DNA of 64,000 nt, from positions 55,588,397 to 55,652,396 of the forward strand of contig NC_037088.1 in assembly GCF_002994745.2 (NCBI RefSeq), in the 5' to 3' direction. Shown piece after piece: positions 34,637-45,514 of this stretch (position 1 is the stretch's first letter; each line of letters starts with the position of its first letter). The notes beneath the pieces are model-generated. The model did no database searches and had not been told where the DNA came from. It saw only the letters and a list, made by a program, of their open reading frames with translations. The DNA comes from Rosa chinensis (taxonomy: Eukaryota; Streptophyta; Magnoliopsida; Rosales; Rosaceae). Position numbers and translations under genes: made by a program.

Positions 34637-37600
34637 CTCCCCCTTGTGTTGCCCAAACGCGGTGCTTATCTCGTTGCCTCGTTAAAAACCTTGCCGAGTA
34701 ACAAAAACCAAATGGGACAAAAATAACCTCGGTCAAAGGGGAAAAATAGCATAACACACCCTTCACGTTTCGAGGTGAACATGTAGACATCTCCCCCTGA
34801 TGTCTGCGTCTCCCCCTACGATCATGGGAGTTCATATAATTTCCGCAAGCCGGCCAATTCTTGCCATATGTTTCTCGAACCTGGATTTGGGCAATGACTT
34901 AGTGAACAAGTCTGCCATATTATCCTCATATCGAACCTAGTTCACTTTGGTATTTGAGGAGAGTCTGTTGTTGCTGATTATGCTTGGTGTTGTCACTTTC
35001 GATGTAGCCTTGCTTCATTTGTTCAAAACGAACGGCATTATCCTAAATGCTCGTAGGCTCATCTTGTGGTAGACTTCAAACCACAATTGTTTGAACATGC
35101 GTGATTATGGATCCAATCCATAAACATTCACGAACCACTTCGTGAAGAGCAATAATCTCTGCATGGTTTGAAGATATAGCGACTACGGTCTGTTCTGTAG
35201 ACCTTTAAGATATCACGGTCTTTTCCCATGGTGAACACTTAACACTTAACCAGTTTGGGAGCAACCTTTGTGTGGGTCAGAGAGGTACCCTGCATCAGCA
35301 AAACCTTCCAAAACACTTATATTATTTTAGGGATGGGGATAGAGAACACAGGCCAGCGTTGGTGGCGTTTCTGGTGTGTGATGGGTCCGAATCCATTTTC
35401 TCTCCATAGGGATAGAACAAGCCCATATCAATCGTACATCTCAAGTACTGAAAGATATCTTTTACACCAATCAAAATGGAGTCGCGTTGGCGCAAAGCTA
35501 TACCTTAACTAACAAGTTCACTGCAAATGAGATGTTCGGTCCTGTGCATTGAGCTAAGTACAATAATGCGCCTATTGTACTCAAGTAAGGCACTTCTGCC
35601 TCTAGCACATCTTCGTCATCATCCTTCAGACGAAGAGGATCCTTTTCAGGATCAAGACTACGGACGATCATGGGGGTGCTTAAAGGTTTGACCTTGTCAA
35701 AATGCCTAAGCATCTATCGACACGATGCTCAAGTTCCAAGCTGAGATATAATCGTGTTCTCCCATAATCCTTCATCTCAAAATCTGATTTGAAGTGTTCA
35801 ACGGTTTCCCTTAACTTTTTAAGGGCTTCTAATGAAGATCATGTCCAACATGAACCGCGATGGAATCAGAAACTTGTTATGGAAACGCGTGGGCATATCC
35901 CTTTCCAATCAAGTAGTCATTTTAGCAAGCGTTTCAACCTCTTTGTAAACGATCTCCGTGGTCTAGAGCCACTTGACTTGGGTAAATGAAGTTCACCATG
36001 AACCTTCATGTATATTCCGTATCTAGATCCCTATAAAGATACGTAGTGACTACATTTGTAAGCTGCATGTTCAGTTATTCGGAAACTACCAAACTGACAG
36101 GGTAGTGGAGTGCAAAGACATCCATTACGAGAGAATATGTCTCATCGTAGTCGATTCCAGGGCGTTTTGTGAGAAGCCTTGCACCATAAGGCGAGATTGT
36201 CATCACTTTTTCTCATCACGCTTTCTAACGAAGACCCATTAGTCAATAGGTTTTATGTTAGGAGGTGTTGACATCACTAGCTCGAAAACCTTCCACTTCG
36301 TTAGATAATCCATCGTAACCTGGATCGCATATTTCTATTTAGGCCAAATCTCTCTACGTTGGCATTCATTCATCAACGGAGTGTGGTTCGATATCATCGG
36401 ACTCAACAAACTCATGCACAACGAAATGCGCAACTACATCAACAATTATGATGGAGTTTCTATCCCACGTCTCATGTACACTAGTGTAAGTTTCATAGAG
36501 CTCTATATTCTCGGGAATAAGTTTTGACGTTTAGGCGTCCCCCAACGATAACCCTAACTAGGAAGATTCTCATGAGACGGATTTTGAGTCTTGATGATCA
36601 AAGGATTGGAATGTGCCAAAGTGTCCTTCAAACCTACAGGCCTCCCACGCATCCTAGTTGGGGCAGTGGCCTATAACGCCAGAGTGCCACTCTCTTTGGC
36701 GTTGGCACCATGCCTACCTCCGTGTAGGGTGGCTCTACGTCCTCTTGTAGGGACGTCCTTCCTTGCAGGCTTGTTTGCAGCATATTTGTGTGATCTCGTC
36801 ACTTTAACAGGGATCGAGATGAGACATAGTGGGGACAGGCCATGACAATTCCTGTCGTTCCTGCTGAACATTCATGTTCTTATCGCCCCCTAACGATGGG
36901 AAGACTGTCTCATCAAAGTGACAACCCACAAATCTAGCGGTAATGAGATCGCCTTGCAAGGGCATTAAGTGGTGGACGATTGTTGGAGTCTCAAATCCAA
37001 CGTAGTTGCCTATTCGTCTGTAAGGACCCATCATAGAGCGCTGTGGCGGTGCAATTGGCATATAAATGGCTCACTCAAATATGCGTAAGTACGATACTTG
37101 TACCCAGTCTAGGTCAGGAAGCAGGGAGTCACGGACGTTGCCAAATCTATCTTCGAGTGAGACCTACAGCCTTCTGGGGTCTTCTTCATTCATACACTCG
37201 TACTTGAGTGAATCATCCATATGACGAGTCATTAGGATGATGGCTTTCGGCTTATTTGCCTCTAAGGCTGCTCTATTTGCTTCCAAAGCTTGAGCTTGCT
37301 CAACAGTTAGCATGTCCTGGCTAGGCTCGAGAATCGTATCCAAGATTCCATCGACCTTAAGATGCTGGCGGATATCACGAACCCACCTGTGATATTCAAA
37401 GTCAGTTGTTCCCAATTAAGCAAAGTTCAATTTGTTCATGTTACTCATCCTGAAAGAGAACAAGAAATTAGGGTTAATTTCGGAGCGAAAAGGCTACCAC
37501 GAAAACAAATAAAATTTCTTAACGTAGTCGCTTCCAAGAAATTAGGAATTTCCGAGCGTAGTCGCTTCCAAGAAATTCTATTCCAAGAGGAGTTGGATTA

Positions 37601-38189
37601 GATCGAAACAATGATGTTTGCGGTCGATCGTTTTATCTCAACAAACTCTAAGTTTGGAGAACTCTACAAGCTCTAAGCTTGGAGTGAGCACAAACCTCCA
37701 TAGTTCGGCTTAATTTGGTCTCCCCTATGATAAAGAAAGGGGGGTAGAAGAAGGGAGGTTGCAAGTCCCCGAAAAAGAAGAGAAATTGAATTTAAAAACT
37801 CTAAAAAAAAAGGGAACGTTTAGTAAAAAATACCTCGAAATAGGTCGCCGGAAAATTTGACCGGAAAAAGTCGCCTGAAAATGACCGGAAAAGTCGCCGG
37901 AAAGTTGCGGGAAAAGTCGTTGACTGGCTTTGATCAGGGGTTGACCAGTGCTGACGTGGCAGGATGACGTGTCGCGCTGACGTGGCTGATGACGTCAGTG
38001 GGCTTTTAGGCCGAAGGCTTGGGCCTGGTCAGGTCAGTGGGCCAGATGGGCTGCTCCCTCCTTTTCTTTTCTTCTGCAGTGGGCCGCATCTTCTTTCTTG
38101 GACCTATCTGTTTCCCTTTTATTTCTTTCTTCTGCATTTGACCTAAGTGAAAGCTGCGGGGCTCCTTTGTTTTTCTTTCTTTCTTTTCC

Positions 38190-38365
38190 TTTTTGGCCGC
38201 GTCTTCCCCCTCTACTTCTTTCTTTTCCTTTATTTTCTTCTTCTTGCGGCAGTGGGCCACGTCTGCCATCTTCTTGTTCTTTCTTTTTCTTTATTTTCTT
38301 CTTCTTGTGGCAGTGGGCCACGTCTGCCATCTTCTTCTTCTTTTTTTTTTTTTATTTTCTTCTTC
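38190..38365. repeat. 61-bp tandem repeat in copia leader
   Basis: CAGTGGGCCACGTCTGCCAT followed by a CT-rich tract recurs with period 61 (at about 38,250 and 38,311) in the leader of the degenerate copia element. The open frames across it are low-complexity Phe/Leu/Ser artefacts. Confidence 0.7.
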
Positions 38366-38537
38366 CTCTTTTCTTTTCGCTGGCAAAGCAAGCAGGAGTC
38401 GCTGCTGCTGGAGACCGCTGAGGCTACGCAAGAGAGCTGGGTGGGACAGAGGCTCATTCAATTGGCCGTTAACTGGGCTCCTGAGATCGAATGCTATAAT
38501 ATTAGGGTTTCAGGGTTAGGGCTTCGTGCTGATAACG

Positions 38538-38755
38538 TGTTGTAGAGAAACTGAAATTGAGAGGAAATCGCTTTGTATTCTTATTGATAATATGAGCCTC
38601 TTTATATAGAGGATTACAATGTATAGAATCTCAATCATACAAGGAAAGTAATCGTACATTGAATAGGAATTTAGATCCTTCTAATTTAACCCTATTACCA
38701 CTAGGTCAAGTAACTTAGAGTTTGGGCCAAACACAAATTAGGGTTTTCTTGAACA
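38538..38755 (-). repeat. 5' LTR of degenerate copia element
   Basis: Same 218-bp length and same ends as the partner at 34,419. Followed on the minus strand by the primer-binding-like CGTTATCAGCACG. Confidence 0.9.
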
Positions 38756-38813
38756 GAGATCAATTTATTCAATTAAGGATGAGCATCTAAATGTGTAGAT
38801 TAGTAGGCTATTA

Positions 38814-40702
38814 GAGCATCTTTAGCAATGCTAGTAATTTTTTAGTCAAATTTTAGTCAAAGTAGTTAAAAAGTCATTTTGGCTAGTCACTTCAGAAATG
38901 AGAAATTTTGAAAAATGACCTTCTTTGAGTATTGAAATTGATTTATAACCTTTTTTTTCCCTAAAAAGTTGAAAAATAACCATTTAGAAGGATAAAAAGT
39001 CGCAATTATCCTTATTAAATTTTGCTTAAATTTCCAAAGTTTCATATTTTCTCATTCTTCCCACTTACAATAGGCCCCCTCAAAGCTTTTCTCACGCTGT
39101 TGTTCTTCTTATTATCTTCAACAAATGGAAAGGTTTACTGCAATTCCAACGACACAGACTGCCTCAACACAATTAAGAATACATTTGAATCATATATTTT
39201 CGATTATGCTAATTATGGTCTAGGGTTTCCTTTTCAATAAAAAAAAAGAATTATGGTCTAGGAGCAACAAAGGATTGGTATCACTGTTCTTTTGCAATGA
39301 AACTTCTTGTTCATGTGGTGCATAGCATATGAATAACAATACAATAAATAAAATAATTTAGAAATTTTCTTAGGAAGGGGTTGGATCTGTGTTGGTACTA
39401 AAAGTCCAAATATTGTATATTAATTTATTTAAGTAATGAAGAGAAACATAATAGTCTGTGGGGAAAAAGAGATCAAAAAGAAGAGAGAGATTAGTCAAAG
39501 ATTGGTTTTGAAGGTGAGGGATATTTAATCAACAATAAAAAAACAGTATGTATAAGAACATTAGAAGTGAGTGAATGTCAGGGAGGAGTGCAAAATTCAA
39601 CCCCAAAAATAGAATTTTGCACTCCTCCTTGACATTCACTCACTTCTAATGTTCTTATACGTACTATTTTTTGTATTGTTGATTAAATATCCCTCATCTC
39701 TCTTTTTTCTCTTCCAAATATTCAAAATCAATCTTTGACTAATCTCTTTCTTCTCTTCGATCTTTTTCCCCATAGACTATTATGTTTCTCTCCATTACTT
39801 AAATCAATTAATATACAATATTTTGGAGTTTTAGTACCAACACAGATCCAACCCCTTCCTAAGAAAATTTCTAAATTATTTTATTTATTGTATTGTTATT
39901 CTTATATATGCTATGCACCACATGAACGAGAACTTTCATTGCAAAAGAACCGCGATACTAATCCTTTGCTGCTCAATAAAATCAGAAAATTATAGTAGAA
40001 ACAACCCAAATCAAAATTCTTTGACACAAAAACAACGGAAATCCTTTTTCAAAAAAAGAAAAAAGAAAAAAAAGGGAAATCCTAGACCATAATTCTTTTT
40101 TTATTAAAAAGGAAACCCTAGACCATAATTAGCATAATTGAAAATATGTGATCCGAATGTAATCTTAAATTGTGTTGAGGAAGTATTTGTCGTTGGAATT
40201 GTAGTAAACATTTTCATTTGTTGAAGAGAATAAGAAGAACAACGGCGTGAGAAAAGCTTTGAGGGAGCCTATTGTGAGTGGGAAGAATGAGAAAATATGG
40301 AACTGTGGAAATTTAAGCAAAATTTAGTAAGGATAATTGCGACTTTTTGTCCTTCTAAATAGTTATTTTTCAACCTTTTAGAAAAAAAATGTTATAAATC
40401 AATTTCAATACTCAAAGATAGTCATTTTTCAAAAATTTTCCGGTCCGTCTGCATCAGTGCTCTCAATTTTAGCTAATTTTAAATTTATATTATCATTTAA
40501 ATGAAAATTAAATAGTTTAACTGTATTTATAAATTACATAAAATAACTCAAAATGAATGTTTTAAATTATAGAGTGAGATAGTTAAGAGTTATAATGGAG
40601 AGCCACTTAGAAGTCTGGTATAGCAGCTAAAATATATAAAAAGTTAAACATACTCTCCAAAATAGCTAAGGAGCCAAAATAGAGAGTCTACTAAAAATGC
40701 TC
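38814..40702. mobile_element. Foldback/MITE-like element with long inverted arms
   Basis: Outer ends GAGCATCTTTAGCA (38,814) and, reverse complemented, GAGCATTTTTAGTA (ending 40,702) match at 12 of 14 bases, typical of short plant DNA transposons. Inside are inverted arms of about 0.7 kb. A target duplication is not convincing (TTA left, ATA right). Confidence 0.5.
38900..40440. repeat. Long near-palindrome, arms ~0.7-0.8 kb
   Basis: The left arm (about 38,900-39,598) is the reverse complement of the right arm (39,612-about 40,440) with a 13-nt spacer. Pairing is near-continuous next to the centre (GGAGGAGTGCAAAATTC against GAATTTTGCACTCCTCC) and is still clear at the outer ends. The right arm carries about 110 bp absent from the left. 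Each arm contains a relic of the same short coding-like segment; in the left arm it is open (39,022-39,240) with a hydrophobic LKAFLTLLFFLLSS stretch. Confidence 0.9.
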
Positions 40703-41692
40703 ATAAGCAATCAATTTGTTACTCTTTCTTTGATATTATGGTAGAATTCTCAATCAATAAAGGTAATTCATCAAACTCTAAATATCTATTTATCGATGCG
40801 TTTGTGCATCTTGTTATGCTTTATTGTTTTTTCTTTCGATGCTTTTGCATCACTCCAAGTGCTTCTCAATTTCATCTAATATAGTTTGTTGTCTTTTCCT
40901 TCAAAAAAAAAAAAGGACTAAATACTGTTTAGTCCTTGAGCTTTCGACCAAAAAACACTTCAGTCTCTGGCCTTCTAATTTCACACTTCAGTCTCAAATT
41001 TTGGACCAATAGGTCCTTTCCGTTAGTCTCCGTCTAAAACCTCCGTTAAGTAGCTGACGTGGCAATTTATTCCTTGCTAAAATGTCTATTCTACCCTTAC
41101 TCTCTTTTTTTTAATTTATTCTTTTATTCTTATTTATTTATTTATTCTTTATTTTTTTTTTCCTTTTCATTTTTTCTGTTTATCTCTTCTCTCCTCCTTC
41201 ACCTGCACGGCTACACCTGCATTGGGCCACCGTCTGCCACAAACCGTAAGCGCCAGACCACCGCCTGCAATAGACCGCCGCCGGCATCGGAACTCCACAG
41301 TCTACCTTAGATCGCCCCCGCCTGCATCGATCTCCCACCTGACGCCCATCACAACTTCAACCCTTTCGCCGAGCTTCGCCACCGATCTCTTTGACCGTCG
41401 TGCCTTCTCCTATCATCCCCCCAGTGACTGCGTCCTCGTCTCGGGATCTACCAAAACCCACCCAACCCCAAAGCACCAAAGTCTGATCTGGTGATCTCAA
41501 AGGTATACACACATCTGTGATATCGTCTCGCTTGCAATTTTGGATTTGAGTAATGTTGGGGTTTAGTTTTCGATTATGAAAATTTGTTAGGGTTAGGGAT
41601 TCAGGTCCAATTGGTTTCTGATTTGGTAAGGGAAGAATATACTCTTCGATACCGTAACAAACTGACTAGCTGATTTGATTGTTGGTGATTAG

Positions 41693-41830
41693 ATGATTTT
41701 GATAAGCAAGAGGAGGTGCTGAGGCAATTTGATTTGAACACGGCGTATGGGCCATGTTTTGGGATCACCAGATTTGCACGGTGGGAGCGTGCCTGCAAGC
41801 TGGGGATGGATCCATATCAATCTTCTTGAT
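41693..41830 (+). pseudogene. POLD4: Captured fragment of DNA polymerase delta subunit 4
   Basis: After an acceptor-like GATTAG the frame reads QEEVLRQFDLNTAYGPCFG then ITRFARWERACKLGMDP and a stop. This is the signature LRQFD...YGPC.GITR..RW.RA..LG of the small subunit p12/POLD4. The preceding 41,222-41,501 segment ends at an AAAG|GTATAC donor, so an exon-intron-exon piece may have been captured. Inside a MULE-type element, hence a gene fragment and not the functional locus. Confidence 0.75.
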
Positions 41831-41925
41831 GAAAATCCCAGATCAAGACCCATATCCATCTATATCGAGACCCATATCAATATTCTTGATGAAAATCCCA
41901 GATCGAGACCCATATCAATCTGTCG
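41812..41925. repeat. 60-bp tandem duplication inside Pack-MULE
   Basis: CCATATCAATCTTCTTGATG and its continuation occur at 41,812 and again at 41,872, period 60, between the two captured gene fragments. Confidence 0.8.
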
Positions 41926-41977
41926 GGTCCCTGCAAATTCCTCTTTCTAATGTTGGAGTAATTGCTCAGACTTGGAG

Positions 41978-42237
41978 ATGCTGGGTGTTCTGCTTCACAT
42001 TGCTTTGGTTGCAGGAAAGCAGAGATTAGGTGGCTTTGCTCTTTCTTGATTGTGAACAATTGCCCTGACCTTGAGGATGTTTCGTATCTGAAGCGAGTGT
42101 TTGAGGGAGTTCACTGCCTTCTTGATGATGAACTGGTCTATGGTGGCCATGATATTAGTGATGGTGGACTTCTGGTCTATGCCGTTGAGATGGCATTTGC
42201 TGGGAATTGTGGCATTAATTTGGATGAAAGTACCTTC
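41978..42237 (+). pseudogene. Captured fragment of FGAM synthase (PurL)
   Basis: Two blocks match plant phosphoribosylformylglycinamidine synthase, the fourth step of purine synthesis: LGVLLHIALVAGKQRLGGFA (from 41,981) and, after a stop and shift, CPDLEDVSYLKRVFEGV then LLDDELVYGGHDISDGG and EMAFAGNCGINLD. The GHDISDGGL motif is diagnostic of PurL/PurM-type domains. The catalytic remainder is absent. Captured by the surrounding MULE-type element. Confidence 0.8.
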
Positions 42238-42888
42238 TTTCATAAGGGACATATAGGAGGAAGTGGCAGTGAGGGGGCTGTTGCAGTAGCCTTTGGCTGC
42301 AACGTGGGTAGTGATGGTGGTGGCAGTGGCGAGGATGGGGTTAAAGTGCGACGGCGATGGGGAGGGGAGAAGAGATGAACAGAAAAAAAAAATAATAAAA
42401 AAAATAAATCAAAAAAGAAAAAATTATTTAAAAAAAGGAAGTAAGGGTATTATAGACATTTTGATGCATAATTAATGCATGTCAGCAACTTAACTGAGTT
42501 TTTGGACGGAGACTAACAGAATGGACCTATCGGTTCAAAATATGAGAGTACAAGGACTAAACGTGTGAAATTAGAAAGACAGGGACTGAAGTGTTTTTAA
42601 GGCAAAAGTTCAAGGACTAAACATTATTTAGTCAAAAAAAAAAAATTATCTATCCTTTTTGTTTGATGGTATTGATAATGAAACTATATATTACGAAAAA
42701 ATTTCAAATCATGAGCAATATTCGTAGTGGACAATTATAATTGTTTTAGAGAGACTTGTTATTTTTGAGTATTTTAATGATTTATGATTTTTTTAACAAT
42801 ATATGCAATTTGATGAAGTTTATTTTTGTTTAGTATAATATTATTCAAATTCTGACCCTCCTAGTTAGTAATTCTGGCTACGCCACTG

Positions 42889-43276
42889 CTTAAGCTTGTT
42901 TATTCACCGTGTCTGAAGTTTTTATGTTTGATTCCTTTTTGTGGTTCAACAAAAGCTTATAACATTTCTCATACATGTTCTGTTACATAAAATAGAACAT
43001 GTATGAGAAATGTTAACGTATCATAACTTTACTCCTTAAATTTTATTTTTTATGAGAATTTTGACCAAAGAAGGAAAGAGGGAATATGGATTATAAATTA
43101 GAGAGTGTGGATTTCACTCCCTTTATATATTTGTAGTCAATAGTTCTAGTTAACTTAATCGTCTAGTATAACTTGCTGGACAAGTTTTTTTATTTTTGTT
43201 GGAAAAACATGATCTTCAATAGCCAAATTTGGCAGGAAAAACTTTATCTCATCTCTAAGGACTAAGGATTGTATAC
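42889..43276. other. Flank echoing kinase 3' region and GST upstream DNA
   Basis: 42,894-42,960 resembles the kinase 3' flank (GCTTGTTTATTCACC at 33,091). 43,165-43,271 (TTTTTGTTGGAAAAACATGA) matches the DNA upstream of GST copy 3 at about 58,835-58,920. No gene. Confidence 0.6.
42961..43014. repeat. Perfect 21-bp inverted repeat, 12-nt loop
   Basis: The arm at 42,961-42,981 (AACATTTCTCATACATGTTCT less its last base per 20-mer) is the exact reverse complement of 42,994-43,014, with loop GTTACATAAAAT. Confidence 0.9.
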
Positions 43277-45340
43277 TGATGTCGCTAAAAGCAAGCGCAT
43301 AATTTAACCCTGAAATATCGTTAGTAGTATAAGCAAATAGGGATCGTTCTATCCGGGGATTGAGGGTACACTTGTAATTGTGAAACAAATAAAGAAAAGT
43401 ATTATTTACAAAAATAAAATAAAGAATATAAATATATACAATTGTATAAACAAATAAAGAATTAAAATAATAAAATATTATTTACAAAAATAAAATAAAG
43501 AATAGAAATATATACAAGTAACAAAATAAAAAGGGAGGGGGGTTTAAGAATTATAGAATTGAAAATTAAGATAAATAAAATAAAGAAAATGTAAAAACAT
43601 ATATACAAGGGTGGATCGCAAGGAACAAAGATCAAAACCACATCCATATGTAAGAAATCCAATTACAATTCCTATAGTTGATTTTAAATGTCATGAGAGA
43701 GGAGTTGATCATGTGAAACATTCGAAAGCAAATGATTTCCCATATTTTACTTTTCAATGCTAATTAACCTAAGCGAAAGCACCTAGATTAATCCTATCAA
43801 ACATGCAATCAAGCCCTAGAAAGCTAGTCAATCATGACATGTTCAACGCATTAGACATAGAGAAAGGCTATCAACTCAAGTGTACAACTTAGTATGGAAA
43901 AGTCCACCTAATTGCAATCCTCTTTAATTAAATTCGGTCTTTGCACAAAACCTTTACTACTTTGATTCAAGTTTACACAAAACGAAAAGTCGATTTCATG
44001 TTCTTAAACCTAGCACCAATTATATCAAAACCCTAAGTGTTTGCAACCACATAAGATTAAAATACAAAAGTTTTCTATCATGCAAATTTAATTAAACAAA
44101 CCCACATAAGCAACATAAAAATCAACATATAGAAATCACAACTTTATCTCAAAACATATAAACGGGCTTTAAACTTTGCCCTTAACATTATTTGTTAACT
44201 AGAATTCATAGTTTTACAAAATCAAACAAAGAAAACAAGAGAAAGGATATAATACACCTTGAAAGATGAATGATAAAGCCTTGAGACGAAGAACTTGAAG
44301 ATCCTTGAAAGCAAGCAATCTTCTAGGGACGACACAAGGGTGGATGGCGGTTGGGAAATTGATGTATTGCATGGCTTCTCTTTCTCTTGGCTTGAAAATG
44401 AAGAACAAGAAAACTAGAGAATGGAAAAGAAATATGGAGAGGAAATGGAGAGACAAAGAAGATGAGATGGATGAAGGAAGATGTGTTTTAGAATGAGAGG
44501 AGAAGGTGTTTATATAGAGAAGAAAAAGAAGAGTGAAATGATGAGTGGAAGAAAAATAATGAAAGTGGAGTATGAAAGTGATTTGTAAAATATGGAAAAG
44601 AAAGTGAAATGAAAGCAAAGCATGAAGGTGCAGCAACATGGAAGTGATGATGATCTATTAAAGAGATTGTAGAAAAAATATATCCAAGGAAAAAGAGAAA
44701 AGCATCTAGCTTTCTTCATGTGGGTGGGAAACATGAATATGTGGTGTTGAGCTGTTTTCAGGTCAGTTTCTTCCCCTTTATTCCTTCAATTATTTCTCCA
44801 ACAAGACTTCATTATATGCCTTTGACTTCTTCATATGAAATGTTCCACTATGAGTGTAGATCATCCTGAAAAATTTTCAGAGCTTCAATCCATGTGGTTG
44901 GGCCGGAAATGCTGCTGGACCTCTTACAGGTCCAGTTTTCCGGTTTTGCTTCTGTAGAAAATTGGGCTGATTGTTTGAAGGCCTTTCACTCATATATTTC
45001 TCTGGCACTCTTCATAAGAAATGATCCTTTGGGTGTCTAGAATGGATCTGGAAGGTTTCAGCTCATTTGAAGTTCATTTGGTCAGGCGGCCGCTCCTTCT
45101 TCCTTGCTTGGCTCTGATTCTCCTAGCCGGAGTAAGAAAATATTCAAGGTTGACTTTTTAGTGCATTTTCATTCTTCTCCATCATTTCTAGGTAATTATG
45201 GACCTAACGCTCATTTCACCTTCATTTACTCCAATGTACCTAAAAATAGAAATTGAATTAAAATCGATTCAGTTAAGGAATTAACTAAGCAAAATGTGAG
45301 GAATTAACTATTAAAATATCACATTAAAATGCTCCTATCA
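43277..45340 (-). mobile_element. Solo LTR (2,064 bp) of an LTR retrotransposon
   Basis: The plus-strand start TGATGTCGCT and end GCTCCTATCA give TG...CA termini with short TGAT/ATCA inverted ends. The 5-bp target duplication TATAC is perfect (43,272-43,276 and 45,341-45,345). The paralogous DNA upstream of GST copy 3 (about 58,915-58,935) shows the uninterrupted GTATACC site. No pol or gag is encoded, so a solo LTR left by LTR-LTR recombination is the simplest reading; a non-autonomous element is possible. Orientation is a guess from the termini. Confidence 0.8.
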
Positions 45341-45514
45341 TATACCAGCTACATATGAAAAGTATAGTCAACAATAGCAAATAAAGGACAAATTGGCCTC
45401 TAATCCTTCCGAACCTTGTCCTTATTTGAAGCCCAAGATAACTAAGTTGAATGTGAGGCATACACACACACACATGTAGAAACTAGTCTAGGATCAGCAC
45501 AGAACCCAGCAAAA

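Larger units (their letters stand above)
34419..38755 (-). mobile_element. Degenerate copia retrotransposon with LTRs and TSD
   Basis: LTRs at 34,419-34,636 and 38,538-38,755 are 218 bp each, TG...CA, and differ at roughly 15 sites by eye. The 5-bp target duplication GAGAT occurs on both sides (34,414-34,418 and 38,756-38,760). On the minus strand the 5' LTR is followed by the same CGTTATCAGCACG primer-site sequence as the intact copia at 51 kb. Relics run in order: gag start at 37,415-37,164 (YHRWVRDIRQHLK), post-integrase region 37,061-36,804 (CHFDETVFPSLGGD), RT end 35,713-35,498 and RNase H remnants toward 34,980. The gag C-terminal half, protease and most of integrase are missing. The polypurine tract is seen as CTCCCCC at 34,637. 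Confidence 0.9.
40915..42633. mobile_element. Pack-MULE-like element with captured gene pieces
   Basis: Terminal inverted repeats of about 200 bp: the left starts GGACTAAATACTGTTTAGTC and the right, reverse complemented, GACTAAATAATGTTTAGTCC. Both continue in parallel through TTAGTCTCCGTC and a stretch ending near ACCCTTAC. The element lies between two 12-base A runs, so an all-A 9-bp target duplication is possible. The interior (41,190-42,380) is GC-rich and contains exon-like pieces of at least two unrelated cellular genes. No transposase is present. Confidence 0.8.
33915..42888. mobile_element. Old hAT-like element hosting nested insertions
   Basis: The left end reads CAATGGCGTAGCTAGAGTAG. 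The right end, reverse complemented, reads CAGTGGCGTAGCCAGAATTA, so 14 of the first 16 bases match. This is the CAGTGGCGNAGCCAG-type terminus of plant hAT elements. The flanking 8-mers are CATAAGCT (33,907-33,914) and CTTAAGCT (42,889-42,896), an 8-bp target duplication with one mismatch. Inside lie three other elements: a copia element, a long inverted repeat and a Pack-MULE-like element. No hAT transposase is visible, so the original element was probably non-autonomous. Confidence 0.65.

Noticed and set aside
38034..38545. Phe/Leu-rich and Lys/Glu-rich open frames
   Set aside because: They translate a CT-rich tandem repeat in the leader of a copia element.
44214..44734. Minus-strand ORFs inside the 2-kb solo LTR
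   Set aside because: Phe/Leu/Ser/His-rich low-complexity translation of AT-rich DNA with no recognisable domain.
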